This document shows, in pieces, positions 25,061 through 33,261 of a stretch of 64,000 nt of DNA (position 1 is its first letter; every line of letters starts with the position of its first letter). The DNA comes from Bacteroidota bacterium (GTDB lineage: Bacteria; Bacteroidota; Bacteroidia; Chitinophagales; Chitinophagaceae). Location of the stretch: NCBI GenBank assembly GCA_023428755.1, contig JAEYWX010000015.1:62001-126000 (forward strand), given 5' to 3'. A model generated the notes under the pieces. That model had not been told where the DNA came from and made no database searches. It worked only from the letters and a program-made list of their open reading frames with translations. The position numbers were made by a program, and so were the translations under genes.

Positions 25061-26005
25061 ATGGAAAAAAAAATATCGCTGGTGCTGGCGCTGATAAGTA
25101 TACTTTCAACTTTAAAAGCGCAGAATACAACAGACACTTCAAAAACAAAAAAAGCATTTTGGGAAACGTCCTTTTCTATCAGGAAGGCATTTGAAGATAA
25201 AAATGATAAAGAAAAACCTGCTGTATTTTCATTAACCTGGCCCGACCAAAAAGAAAAAACTTTTTTAATAAATGGAGGTCTTTCCCTGTCACTTAACAGG
25301 ATTAAACATAAACCGAATATTTCGAGCAAATCCGAATATGATTTTTTCGTTGTTTATAATAGAAACAACCAGATTGATAAAGTTCAAAATAATCTTAAAA
25401 CAGGTTTAGCGATGGATTTTAAATTCGGAAGCTCAGACAGGACAAGAAATGAGAAGTCGTACGCCAAAATATTCCCTACGGTACAATACATGTTTAACCG
25501 GGTTGATACGACACACTCCTTTATTACAACTTTGTACTATACACAAATCATCAAGATGAATGGTTTTCAACTTAACGGTTATCAGACTATAGCCGGCTCT
25601 GGCTGGCAATACTATATTGGCCCTGTTGTTGGGTTGGAATATCAAGACAGATTTAATGTTAAAAAACCTGAACTAAAAGGAGGTATTAGCAGATTATACT
25701 ACGGCGGCGACTTTAGACTTGCAGTAAAAGTTCCCACAGAAAAAGGGAAAAAGGCTGCTTTGGGAAATAAAGTTGCCGAAATAACTGTTAGCTATGCAGG
25801 ACGAAACGATTTCATTAATAACACGGCTGGAAGAGAAGGTCAAATTTACCTGTTTAAAACTGAGCTTAATTTCTTCCCGCTTAAGAGCGAAGACCTATCT
25901 ATTGGTGTACTATATAATGATGGGCAAGACCCGATAGCTGCTCTTGAAAAACAAAAGTTCTGGCAATTTGCAATTAAGTTTAAACGAGATTTTTCACTTA
26001 AATAA
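25061..26005 (+). CDS. Predicted outer-membrane beta-barrel protein
   Basis: A 314-residue exported protein. Signal peptide ends near STLKAQ (about 21). From about 65 the sequence is a run of alternating amphipathic strands (FLINGGLSLSLNR, YDFFVVYNRNN, GLAMDFKFGSS, SFITTLYYTQI, YIGPVVGLEYQ, AEITVSYAGRN, LSIGVLYNDG) ending in FAIKFKRDFSLK, as expected of an outer-membrane barrel. Family not recognised. It is translated with the small basic protein just upstream and sits between hsdS and hsdR, which is unusual company for a barrel. Confidence 0.7.
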   Translation: MEKKISLVLALISILSTLKAQNTTDTSKTKKAFWETSFSIRKAFEDKNDKEKPAVFSLTWPDQKEKTFLINGGLSLSLNRIKHKPNISSKSEYDFFVVYNRNNQIDKVQNNLKTGLAMDFKFGSSDRTRNEKSYAKIFPTVQYMFNRVDTTHSFITTLYYTQIIKMNGFQLNGYQTIAGSGWQYYIGPVVGLEYQDRFNVKKPELKGGISRLYYGGDFRLAVKVPTEKGKKAALGNKVAEITVSYAGRNDFINNTAGREGQIYLFKTELNFFPLKSEDLSIGVLYNDGQDPIAALEKQKFWQFAIKFKRDFSLK

Positions 26006-26113
26006 TTTACTGCAACTTTTTTTTCTCAGCAACTTTTCCTACAGATCAAAAGTTTAAATGTTGTACAAAGCCGAATGGGGACGTTGCGTGATACGAAAGC
26101 AGAAACATGAACA

Positions 26114-26143
26114 AACGCAAAGTGCCTTTCAGGAGACATTGCT
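26114..26143. repeat. 30-bp direct repeat, left copy
   Basis: AACGCAAAGTGCCTTTCAGG then AGACATTGCT. It matches 30390-30419 at 28 of 30 bases, same orientation. The pair encloses hsdR and the HTH gene. Confidence 0.6.
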
Positions 26144-26160
26144 TAAAAACTAAGTAATCG

Positions 26161-26267
26161 TTATTGCGAGGTTGTTGGCTTTGTGCGTATTGATCTGTGC
26201 CGAAGCAATCTAACTATACAAAATAAATTCCCGGATCAGCAGATTGCTTCGTTCCTCGCAATGACGA
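26161..26267. repeat. REP-like inverted repeat (ATTGCGAG...AAGCAATC)
   Basis: TTATTGCGAG and CCGAAGCAATCT on the left face AGATTGCTTC and CCTCGCAATGACG on the right. Same family as the arrays at 31437 and 31990. Confidence 0.75.
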
Positions 26268-26353
26268 GGTAAGTGCGGCTTTTTCTCACCATATCTTACA
26301 GAAATTCGTTGCCGTTAGCAAAACCTAACGGCTTTTTTCTATTTTTAAACTCC

Positions 26354-29300
26354 ATGAGCCACATCACCGAAAACGACATTGAGCTGCTAACCATCCAACG
26401 GCTGGAACAATTAGGTTATTCGTACATCTATGGTCCTGCCATTGCACCGGATAGTGATACTCCTGAACGTGAAAGTTTTGAGCAGGTACTCTTAACCGTC
26501 AGGCTGCAACAGGCCGTGCAAACGATCAACCCTTCCCTACCCGCTTCCGCACACACCGAAGCCATTCGGGAAATAAAACGCATTGCATCGCCGGAGTTAT
26601 TGGCCGATAATGAAACCTTTCACCGTTACCTCACCGAAGGTATTCCTGTAAACAAACGGGTGGATGGTGATGACCGTGGCGACCGTGTATGGCTGATCGA
26701 TTTCAACAACCCACTTAACAACGAATTTGTAGTAGCCAATCAGTTCACCATCATTGAAAACAATACCAACAAACGACCCGATGTAATCCTCTTTGTAAAT
26801 GGTATTCCGTTGGTAGTAATGGAATTGAAAAATGCGGCCGATGAAAACGCCACCATTAAATCGGCGTATCAACAGATCGATACGTACAAGGCCATGATCC
26901 CTTCGTTGTTTGTGTACAATGCGTTCAATATTATTTCCGACGGACTGGAAGCAAAGGCAGGTTCTGTTTCGGCTGGCCTTAGCCGTTATATGGCATGGAA
27001 ATCGGCCGATGGTAAAGTGGAAGCTTCGCATCTTACCAGTCAGTTAGAAACATTGATTTCAGGTATGCTCAATAAAGAAACCCTGCTGGATATTATCCGT
27101 CATTTTATTGTGTTTGAAAAATCGAAACGGGAAGATGCTGCTACCGGTATTACTACCATCAGCACTGTAAAAAAGTTGGCGGCTTATCATCAATACTATG
27201 CGGTTAACCGTGCGGTAGAGAGCACATTGAGGGCTGCTGCCTTCCCCTCCTTGGAGGGGTTAGGGGTGGGTACTCCCTCCCGGGAGAGCTTGTCCCGTAC
27301 GGACGGGAGGCTTGGGGTGGGTTCTTTATCGCCACAACATCTGGTTGAAGAATCACCCGAAAGTTATGGCTTGCCTGCAGTTAAGCAACAACCGGTTGGC
27401 GATCGTAAAGGCGGTGTGGTATGGCATACACAGGGTAGCGGCAAATCATTATCGATGGTGTTTTATACCGGCAAGATTGTACTGGCTATGCATAACCCAA
27501 CGGTGTTGGTGATAACAGATCGCAACGATCTCGATGATCAGTTGTTTGATACGTTTGCTGCATCCAAACAATTATTGCGGCAGGAACCGGTGCAGGCTGA
27601 AAACAGTTTTCACTTAAAAGAATTACTGAAAGTGGCAAGTGGTGGTGTGGTGTTTACCACCATTCAGAAATTTCAACCCGATGAAGGGAATGTGTATGAA
27701 ACACTATCGGAACGGAATAACATTATTGTGATTGCCGACGAAGCACACCGCACACAATATGGCTTTAAAGCAAAAACAGTGGATGAAAAAGATAAAGCCG
27801 GGAATGTAACGGGTAAAAAAATTGTGTATGGCTTTGCCAAATACCTGCGTGATGCATTACCCAATGCCACCTATCTTGGTTTTACCGGTACACCGATTGA
27901 AAACACCGATGTAAACACACCTGCAGTGTTCGGCAACTACGTGGATGTATATGATATTGCACAGGCGGTGGAAGATGGTGCAACGGTTCGCATTTATTAC
28001 GAAAGCCGTTTGGCCAAAGTAAGTTTAAGTGAAGAAGGAAAAGAACTGGTGAAAGAAGTGGACGATGAACTGGACCAGGAAGAATTAACCACTACACAAA
28101 AAGCAAAAGCCAAGTGGACACAGTTAGAAGCATTGGTGGGAAGTGAAAAACGAATTGCCAACATTGCCAAAGATATTGTTACGCATTTTGAACAACGGCA
28201 ACAGGTGTTTGAAGGCAAGGCCATGATTGTAACCATGAGCCGCCGTATTGCAGCTGAATTGTATGCAGCCATTATTGCACTAAAACCTGAATGGCACCAT
28301 AAGGATTTAAACAAAGGTGTGTTGAAAGTAGTGATGACATCAGCATCAAGTGACGGTTCTGCCATTTCAAAACATCACACATCCAAAGATCAACGACGCT
28401 TGCTCGCCGAACGGATGAAAGATCCGGAGGATGAACTAAAACTCGTAATTGTAAGGGATATGTGGCTTACGGGTTTTGATGCACCGAGTATGCACACCTT
28501 GTACATTGATAAACCAATGAAGGGGCACAACCTCATGCAGGCCATTGCACGGGTAAACCGTGTGTATAAAGACAAACCCGGTGGTTTGATTGTTGACTAT
28601 CTCGGTATTGCTTCTGATTTAAAGAAGGCCCTCTCCTTTTATTCGGATGCCGGCGGCAAAGGTGATCCTACAATTTTGCAGGAACAGGCAGTGGAACTGA
28701 TGCAGGAAAAACTGGAAGTAGTTTCGCAAATGTTTGATGCGTCACCGCCAAACGGAAAGCGTTTTGCTTATGAAGATTATTTTGATGCAGATACTTCACG
28801 TAAACTGTCGCTCATACTTGCAGCAGAAGAACATATTCTTGGTTTGGATGATGGCAAGAAACGATTCATCAATGAAGTAACCGCTTTATCAAAAGCATTT
28901 GCCATTGCTATACCGCATGAAGCTGCGATGGATGTAAAAGATGAAGTGTCGTTTTTCCAGGCTGTGAAAGCAAGGCTTGCAAAGTTCGACAGTACAAGTA
29001 CAGGAAGAACTGATGAAGAAATTGAAACAACGATCCGTCAGGTAATTGATCAGGCATTGGTATCGGACAAAGTAATTGATGTGTTTGATGCAGCCGGTAT
29101 CAAGAAGCCGGATATTTCCATTCTATCAGAAGAGTTTCTACTGGAACTGAAAGGCATGGAACACAAGAATATTGCCATGGAAGTATTACGCAAGTTGCTG
29201 AACGATGAATTAAAATCACGCATCAAAAAGAACCTGGTAAAAAGTAAAACATTGATGGAGATGCTGGAAAACAGCATTAAAAAATACCACAACAAAATTC

Positions 29301-29668
29301 TTACAGCAGCAGAGGTAATTGATGAACTCATCAAACTTGGGAAAGATATTACCGATATGGACAAAGAAGCTGCAGAACTGGGAATGACGGATTATGAGTA
29401 TGCATTTTATACAGCAGTTGCCAATAACGAAAGCGCTAAAGAATTAATGACAAAAGATAAACTCCGTGAGCTAGCTGTGGTTTTGTACGAACGTGTAAGA
29501 GAAAATGCATCCATCGACTGGACCATTAAAGAAAGTGTAAAAGCAAAATTGAAAGTAATTGTAAAGCGCACGCTTCGTCAATACGGCTATCCACCTGATA
29601 TGCAACAACTGGCTACTGACACTGTGTTGAAACAGGCAGAATTAATTACCGGAGAAATGAATACGTAA
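26354..29668 (+). CDS. hsdR: Type I restriction endonuclease subunit (HsdR)
   Basis: A 1104-residue translocase-nuclease. The N-terminal PD-(D/E)xK nuclease shows RPDVILFVNG then VVMELKNA. The SF2 motor has Walker A HTQGSGKSLSM, DEAH in VIADEAHRTQ, and GFTGTPIENTD. Motif VI lies in QAIARVNRVYKDK. The C-terminal helical domain ends near QQLATDTVLKQAE. A frame to 26273 exists, but ATG at 26354 gives the usual MSHITENDIE start. About 30 residues between the nuclease and the motor (FPSLEGLGVGTPSRESLS and on) come from an in-frame repeat. It works with HsdM and HsdS. The gene lies 3.6 kb downstream of hsdS, separated from it by four unrelated genes. Confidence 0.95.
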   Translation: MSHITENDIELLTIQRLEQLGYSYIYGPAIAPDSDTPERESFEQVLLTVRLQQAVQTINPSLPASAHTEAIREIKRIASPELLADNETFHRYLTEGIPVNKRVDGDDRGDRVWLIDFNNPLNNEFVVANQFTIIENNTNKRPDVILFVNGIPLVVMELKNAADENATIKSAYQQIDTYKAMIPSLFVYNAFNIISDGLEAKAGSVSAGLSRYMAWKSADGKVEASHLTSQLETLISGMLNKETLLDIIRHFIVFEKSKREDAATGITTISTVKKLAAYHQYYAVNRAVESTLRAAAFPSLEGLGVGTPSRESLSRTDGRLGVGSLSPQHLVEESPESYGLPAVKQQPVGDRKGGVVWHTQGSGKSLSMVFYTGKIVLAMHNPTVLVITDRNDLDDQLFDTFAASKQLLRQEPVQAENSFHLKELLKVASGGVVFTTIQKFQPDEGNVYETLSERNNIIVIADEAHRTQYGFKAKTVDEKDKAGNVTGKKIVYGFAKYLRDALPNATYLGFTGTPIENTDVNTPAVFGNYVDVYDIAQAVEDGATVRIYYESRLAKVSLSEEGKELVKEVDDELDQEELTTTQKAKAKWTQLEALVGSEKRIANIAKDIVTHFEQRQQVFEGKAMIVTMSRRIAAELYAAIIALKPEWHHKDLNKGVLKVVMTSASSDGSAISKHHTSKDQRRLLAERMKDPEDELKLVIVRDMWLTGFDAPSMHTLYIDKPMKGHNLMQAIARVNRVYKDKPGGLIVDYLGIASDLKKALSFYSDAGGKGDPTILQEQAVELMQEKLEVVSQMFDASPPNGKRFAYEDYFDADTSRKLSLILAAEEHILGLDDGKKRFINEVTALSKAFAIAIPHEAAMDVKDEVSFFQAVKARLAKFDSTSTGRTDEEIETTIRQVIDQALVSDKVIDVFDAAGIKKPDISILSEEFLLELKGMEHKNIAMEVLRKLLNDELKSRIKKNLVKSKTLMEMLENSIKKYHNKILTAAEVIDELIKLGKDITDMDKEAAELGMTDYEYAFYTAVANNESAKELMTKDKLRELAVVLYERVRENASIDWTIKESVKAKLKVIVKRTLRQYGYPPDMQQLATDTVLKQAELITGEMNT
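27242..27325. repeat. In-frame repeat insert in hsdR (two units)
   Basis: CCCCTCCTTGGAGGGGTTAG then a second unit with CTCCCGGGAG, CCGTACGG and CTTGGGGTGGGT. It is G/C-rich and palindromic, inserted just before the motor domain. Confidence 0.7.
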
Positions 29669-29685
29669 TTAAAAAATCATTTCGA

Positions 29686-29716
29686 TGCCGTTGTTGGTCG
29701 GCGACTAACAACGGCA
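29686..29716. repeat. GTTGGTC hairpin, copy 1
   Basis: Arms TGCCGTTGTT/AACAACGGCA around GGTCGGCGACTA. The core TTGTTGGTC/GACTAACAA recurs at 30461-30482 on the other side of the HTH gene. Confidence 0.65.
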
Positions 29717-29817
29717 GGCACTACTAACCAGCAAGGAGACAACAACCAACGGAGGATACAACCCGTAACCCCTAACGCATAACTGCATACTCCCAACTAC
29801 CGGCTATCGGCTATGAA

Positions 29818-30153
29818 CTACTTCCTCACAACATGCTTCCGCAACATCTCTTCCACGAATTTTTTGGGGTAATAGATTTTCTTCCCAAGTTGGATAAAGT
29901 GCAGCATGCCTTTGCTTCGCCAGTTAAATAACGTACGTGGGCTGATGTGGAATTTCTGCAGCATATCCTGGCTGTCGTACAGTTCATCGGGTGAAAATTC
30001 TTCCGGGGGAGTGTGGGTGTTGGCAGCAGTGTCTGGTGTGGTCGGTTGTGGCTGCCCGTTAGCAGGGGCGTCAGGTTGTTTTTTCAGGTGCATGCAGTAA
30101 CTGTTTAATGACTGGATGGTTTTGCGGCCGTAAAAATAAACGCCGGGTTTCAT
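29818..30153 (-). CDS. Excisionase-like helix-turn-helix protein (HTH_17 type)
   Basis: About 111 residues. The N-terminal part is MKPGVYFYGRKTIQSLNSYC, then a Pro/Thr-rich linker (PTTPDTAANTHTPP). The C-terminal 54 residues form a MerR/excisionase-type DNA-binding domain: LYDSQDMLQKFHISPRTLFNWRSKG then IYYPKKFVEEMLRKH. Proteins of this kind act as excisionases or accessory regulators of mobile elements. The frame is open to 30351, but that extension crosses the nested inverted repeat, so ATG at 30153 or 30093 is preferred. No integrase is in the window. Hairpins and nested repeats surround it. Confidence 0.72.
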   Translation of the reverse strand: MKPGVYFYGRKTIQSLNSYCMHLKKQPDAPANGQPQPTTPDTAANTHTPPEEFSPDELYDSQDMLQKFHISPRTLFNWRSKGMLHFIQLGKKIYYPKKFVEEMLRKHVVRK

Positions 30154-30245
30154 TTTGTCAATACCTGCGGGGCGGGTGTTTTCCCCGTTGTTTTTGTTTG
30201 GCAGATTATTCTGTTGTTGCAAACAGGCGGGGTTCGCTTTGTGTT

Positions 30246-30322
30246 TTCTTCGGACCTTCTTCGGGTTTTCTTCGGAGTTTGTTCGGAAAACTCCGAAGCA
30301 GGTACGGCAAAGGTCCGAAGAA
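30246..30322. promoter_or_regulatory. Nested inverted repeat upstream of the HTH gene
   Basis: Outer arms TTCTTCGGACCTT (30246-30258) and AAGGTCCGAAGAA (30310-30322) are perfect. Inner arms CTTCGGAGTTT (30270-30280) and AAACTCCGAAG (30288-30298) are also perfect. It lies about 95 bases before the HTH start. A regulator site or a recombination or transfer site are both possible. Confidence 0.6.
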
Positions 30323-30389
30323 GGTGCGGAGAAAGTGTAATTGCAACGCAACGTTCTTTTTTGAAAACATCATTTAGAAAAAAACGTAC

Positions 30390-30419
30390 AACGCAACGTC
30401 CCTTTCAGGAGACATTGCT
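30390..30419. repeat. 30-bp direct repeat, right copy
   Basis: AACGCAACGTCCCTTTCAGG then AGACATTGCT; 28 of 30 bases as at 26114-26143. Confidence 0.6.
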
Positions 30420-30460
30420 AAGAAAAAGGAACATTTCTAAGAAAAAGGGCATCAACTCAA

Positions 30461-30507
30461 TTGTTGGTCAGGCGACCAACAATGGCAAAGGCGACCAACA
30501 ATGGCAA
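30461..30507. repeat. GTTGGTC hairpin copy 2 plus 19-bp tandem repeat
   Basis: TTGTTGGTC/GACCAACAA pairs at 30461-30482. GGCGACCAACAATGGCAA occurs twice with period 19 (30471 and 30490). A second period-19 repeat, CTAAGAAAAAGG, lies at 30418 and 30437. No gene is seen in 30154-30707. Confidence 0.6.
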
Positions 30508-30707
30508 CCTTAATGCACATCAATGCAACACCCGGCAACAAGTGGCAACCATTCGAAGAAGGTTGAAAGCAACTGCATAACGGTACACGCATACACGAAA
30601 ACGAAACCCTGCACAGTTTTATCCGGTACAACAGCCGAAGGCTTTAGCGCTGAAGCAAGGGGCCGTTGCAACCAACCAATTCAATAACCCATTAAAACCA
30701 AACAACC

Positions 30708-31346
30708 ATGGGAATCATTAACAAAGGGATCCTGGGTCCCGTATCAGGTACCGTTGGTACTGTAGTAGGTGGCACATGGAAAGGCATCAGCTATCTGCGT
30801 AGCCAGTCCTCTTCACGCCGCACCAGTTTTTCACAGGCACAATTGGAACAGCAGGCAAAGTTTTCGCTCGTTATGAAATTTCTGCAACCGCTTACGGGTT
30901 TGCTGAGCATCAGCTTCCGGGAGTATGCCGTACAAATGACGGGCTTTAACAACGCCATGCGTTACACACTCAAAAATGCCATTACCGGCACCTACCCTGC
31001 TTACACGATCGATTACAACCAGGTATTGGTAAGCCGTGGCGATCTGCCAAACGCAGGCAGCCCGTCTACGGCCAGTACAGTAGCCGGCACCGTTAGTTAT
31101 CAATGGCAGGATAACTCGGGTGTGGGTCGAGCCATGCCAACTGATACCAGTATACTTGTTGTGTATTGTCCGGCAAGGAGCCAATGCATCTACACAACCA
31201 CGGGTGCCAACCGTGCAGCAGGTGCTGATGCGTTCCAGGTAAGCTCGTTCAGTGGTGAGCAGGTGCATACATTCATTGGCTTTTTGTCGCTCGATGGAAA
31301 AAGTATTGCCAACAGTATTTACACCGGTGCACTAACGGTGCTGTAA
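30708..31346 (+). CDS. DUF6266 family protein
   Basis: A 212-residue protein of a family found in Bacteroidota, often in several copies per genome. The N-terminus MGIINKGILGPVSGTVGTVV then WKGISYLRS and TEAQ-like SQAQLEQQAKFSLVMKFL are diagnostic. The rest is strand-rich with small residues. There is no signal peptide. Function is unknown; the sequence looks like a small structural or secreted assembly protein. It is followed by its own terminator. Confidence 0.88.
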   Translation: MGIINKGILGPVSGTVGTVVGGTWKGISYLRSQSSSRRTSFSQAQLEQQAKFSLVMKFLQPLTGLLSISFREYAVQMTGFNNAMRYTLKNAITGTYPAYTIDYNQVLVSRGDLPNAGSPSTASTVAGTVSYQWQDNSGVGRAMPTDTSILVVYCPARSQCIYTTTGANRAAGADAFQVSSFSGEQVHTFIGFLSLDGKSIANSIYTGALTVL

Positions 31347-31370
31347 CAGTGCTTTTTGTTTGCATAGCAC

Positions 31371-31397
31371 AAAGGCTGCCGGTGAGGGCAGCCTTTT
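31371..31397 (+). terminator. Rho-independent terminator of the DUF6266 gene
   Basis: AAGGCTGCC/GGCAGCCTT hairpin with TTTT, 25 bases after the stop. Confidence 0.75.
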
Positions 31398-31436
31398 GCG
31401 TTTGATTGATAGGATGGAGATTGCGTGATGCTGTAT

Positions 31437-31595
31437 TTCGTCATTGCGAGCCGAAGGTTCCGGCCGAAGCGTTGGAAGTACGAAGTAATCCGCTTTTATA
31501 GATTGAGATTGCTTCGCCAAACAACAAGGCTCGCAATGACGCTCCGGTTGGGTATTCGTCATTGCGAGGAGGAACGACGAAGCAATCTCACCCTA
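31437..31595. repeat. REP-like palindromic repeat array, left of GIY-YIG gene
   Basis: CGTCATTGCGAG, CGAAGCAATC and their complements alternate. A stretch from AATCCGCTTTTATAGATTGA to GACGCTCCGGTTGGGT recurs almost unchanged at about 32010-32077. Confidence 0.85.
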
Positions 31596-31666
31596 TACGA
31601 TTACAACGAAAATAACTACGCTTGCAAAATTTCTTTGCTTCGATTATTTTGTATAAAAACACTACT

Positions 31667-31966
31667 ATGGCAAAAGGCGGTTCGGTTTATATGATGTGTA
31701 ACGTACACAACACAACTATTTATACTGGCGTAACCAGTGATCTTGTTTCAAGAATATTGCAGCACAAAAACAAGGTGAATCCAAATTCGTTTACAGCAAC
31801 ATACAATTGTATAAAACTCGTTTATTACCGCTTTTTCGAAACAATAGAAGCTGCCATTGAAGAAGAAAAACGAATTAAGGGAGGCAGTCGAAAGCAAAAA
31901 GAAATGCTTATCAATCAAATGAATCCTGAATGGAAGGATTTATGGGATGAAATAAAAAACTGGTGA
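31667..31966 (+). CDS. GIY-YIG nuclease family protein embedded in REP-like repeats
   Basis: A 99-residue single-domain GIY-YIG protein of the UvrC/YhbQ-like type. GIY corresponds to VYMMCN, YIG to IYTGVT. The Arg is in LVSRILQHK and the Glu in AIEEEKRIKGG. The C-terminal NPEWKDLWDE is common in Bacteroidota members. The ATG at 31667 is preferred over a longer frame. The gene lies 70 bases after one REP-like array and about 25 bases before another, with closely matching arms. Function of these small GIY-YIG proteins is poorly known; a tie to the repeats is my inference. Confidence 0.88.
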   Translation: MAKGGSVYMMCNVHNTTIYTGVTSDLVSRILQHKNKVNPNSFTATYNCIKLVYYRFFETIEAAIEEEKRIKGGSRKQKEMLINQMNPEWKDLWDEIKNW

Positions 31967-31989
31967 TTGGCAGATTGTTTCCATTAGAT

Positions 31990-32232
31990 GGTCGTCATTG
32001 CGAGGAACGAAGCAATCCGCTTTTATAGATTGAGATTGCTTCGCCAAACAACAAGGCTCGCAATGACGCTCCGGTTGGGTGGTCGTCATAGCGAGCCGAA
32101 GGTTCCGGCCGAAGCGTCGGAAGAACGAAGCAATCTACAAAGGATACGTCATTGCGAGGCACGAAGCAATCTCCGTTTACAGGGAGATTGCTTCGCCAAA
32201 CAGCAAGGCTCGCAATGACGCTCCGGCGAGTG
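31990..32232. repeat. REP-like palindromic repeat array, right of GIY-YIG gene
   Basis: At least three pairs of CGTCATTGCGAGG/GCTCGCAATGACG and CGAAGCAATC/GATTGCTTCG. It includes the GGTTCCGGCCGAAGCG hairpin also seen near 31455. Confidence 0.85.
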
Positions 32233-32238
32233 ATCATC

Positions 32239-32499
32239 TTAATCAAACAGATCACTCAACCAATGTTTTTTGTGGTGCTTGTATTGATGCTTGTCGTGGT
32301 ACTTGTGATCGTTACTGTAATTGGGGGCGGGTGGCGGTGCGGGATTGTTGTTTTTTTCCGATGCAATCCCCCGTTCAATAATTTTATCAAGCTCTCCCCT
32401 GTCGAGCCATATACCACGACAGTTCGGACAATAGTCAATTTCTATTCCCTGTCGCTCCGACATTACCAGGTTTTCAGTTGTACATACAGGACATTTCAT
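32239..32499 (-). CDS. TFIIB-type zinc-ribbon protein
   Basis: An 86-residue zinc-ribbon protein (zf-TFIIB). Four Cys ligands are in CPVC and CPNC. The family tail RGIWLDRGELDKIIER follows. The C-terminus has a Pro stretch and a Lys/His-rich tail (HKYHDKHQYKHHKK) that may bind metal or nucleic acid. Family start is usually MKCP, so ATG 32499 is used; 32505 is also possible. Function of the family is unknown. Confidence 0.88.
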   Translation of the reverse strand: MKCPVCTTENLVMSERQGIEIDYCPNCRGIWLDRGELDKIIERGIASEKNNNPAPPPAPNYSNDHKYHDKHQYKHHKKHWLSDLFD

Positions 32500-32746
32500 A
32501 CGCATTTTGTTTTATGATTGAGAATGATTGCAAATTTACTTCTTCTCTTGTTTATATCCGGTCAATAAACCGTGTAGGGTTTGTGTGAGGAGTTATAATC
32601 CTGTTAAATTGATTCTGCAAAAAATTGATTGCAAATAAACACTGCACCATCATCAATACTGTCTACTCCATATTGTACAGCATTGCAAAGCTTCGGCGTT
32701 TGTATAAGTGAAAACAGTTATTTACTGCAAACAGATGAAACATACA

Positions 32747-32776
32747 TTGTGTAACAACTGCTTTTTTGTATGTTTA
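32747..32776 (+). promoter_or_regulatory. Possible Bacteroidota-type promoter
   Basis: TTGTG, 17 bases, then TATGTTTA, close to the TTTG / TAnnTTTG consensus of Bacteroidota. It lies 14 bases before the ATG at 32791, which would leave a very short leader. Confidence 0.25.
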
Positions 32777-32790
32777 TAAAAACAAGTCAC

Positions 32791-33261
32791 ATGAAACTTT
32801 TTGCACTGCTCAGCTTTCTGCTGTTAACCACAAGCACCTATAGCCAAACCATGACCGATGCGCAAATGAAAGAAGCGGCTACGGCCATGTGCAACTGCAT
32901 GGAACCCAGCATGAAAAAATTACACCCACAGGTATTGCAAATGGTGAAAACAATTGAAGCAAAAGGAGAAAAAGAAGCACAAACTGAATTGATGAACTGG
33001 CTCACTACAGCTTCTGCTGATGACCAAAAAGCACTCGGAGTAAGCCTGGCATTTCTTGAAAGAGAATTTTCAGACACTGCAGACGTATGTCAGCAAAAAA
33101 CAAATAAATACTTTCCTCAAAACAACTTTGATAATCTTGACAAAAAAGAAATGAACAGGTTTTTGAAGGTAATGGAAGAGATGCCTGCATGCAGCAACGT
33201 GCTGCTTTTCCTGAAAGCGGGTATGAAAAAGGAAGAAGAAAGTGCGGAGGATGGTCAATAG
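32791..33261 (+). CDS. Hypothetical secreted protein with conserved cysteines
   Basis: A 156-residue exported protein. Signal peptide MKLFALLSFLLLTTSTYSQ. The mature part is all-helical with Cys in MCNCMEP, in DVCQQ and in PACSN, a spacing that would allow two disulfides. It resembles short Cys-containing secreted proteins common in Bacteroidota but I cannot name the family. The start is at 32791 rather than the upstream in-frame ATG, because the signal peptide begins there. Confidence 0.75.
   Translation: MKLFALLSFLLLTTSTYSQTMTDAQMKEAATAMCNCMEPSMKKLHPQVLQMVKTIEAKGEKEAQTELMNWLTTASADDQKALGVSLAFLEREFSDTADVCQQKTNKYFPQNNFDNLDKKEMNRFLKVMEEMPACSNVLLFLKAGMKKEEESAEDGQ

Noticed and set aside
31437..32232. 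CRISPR-like repeat array
   Set aside because: Repeats are palindromic, unevenly spaced and alternate in direction, with no regular spacers and no cas genes.
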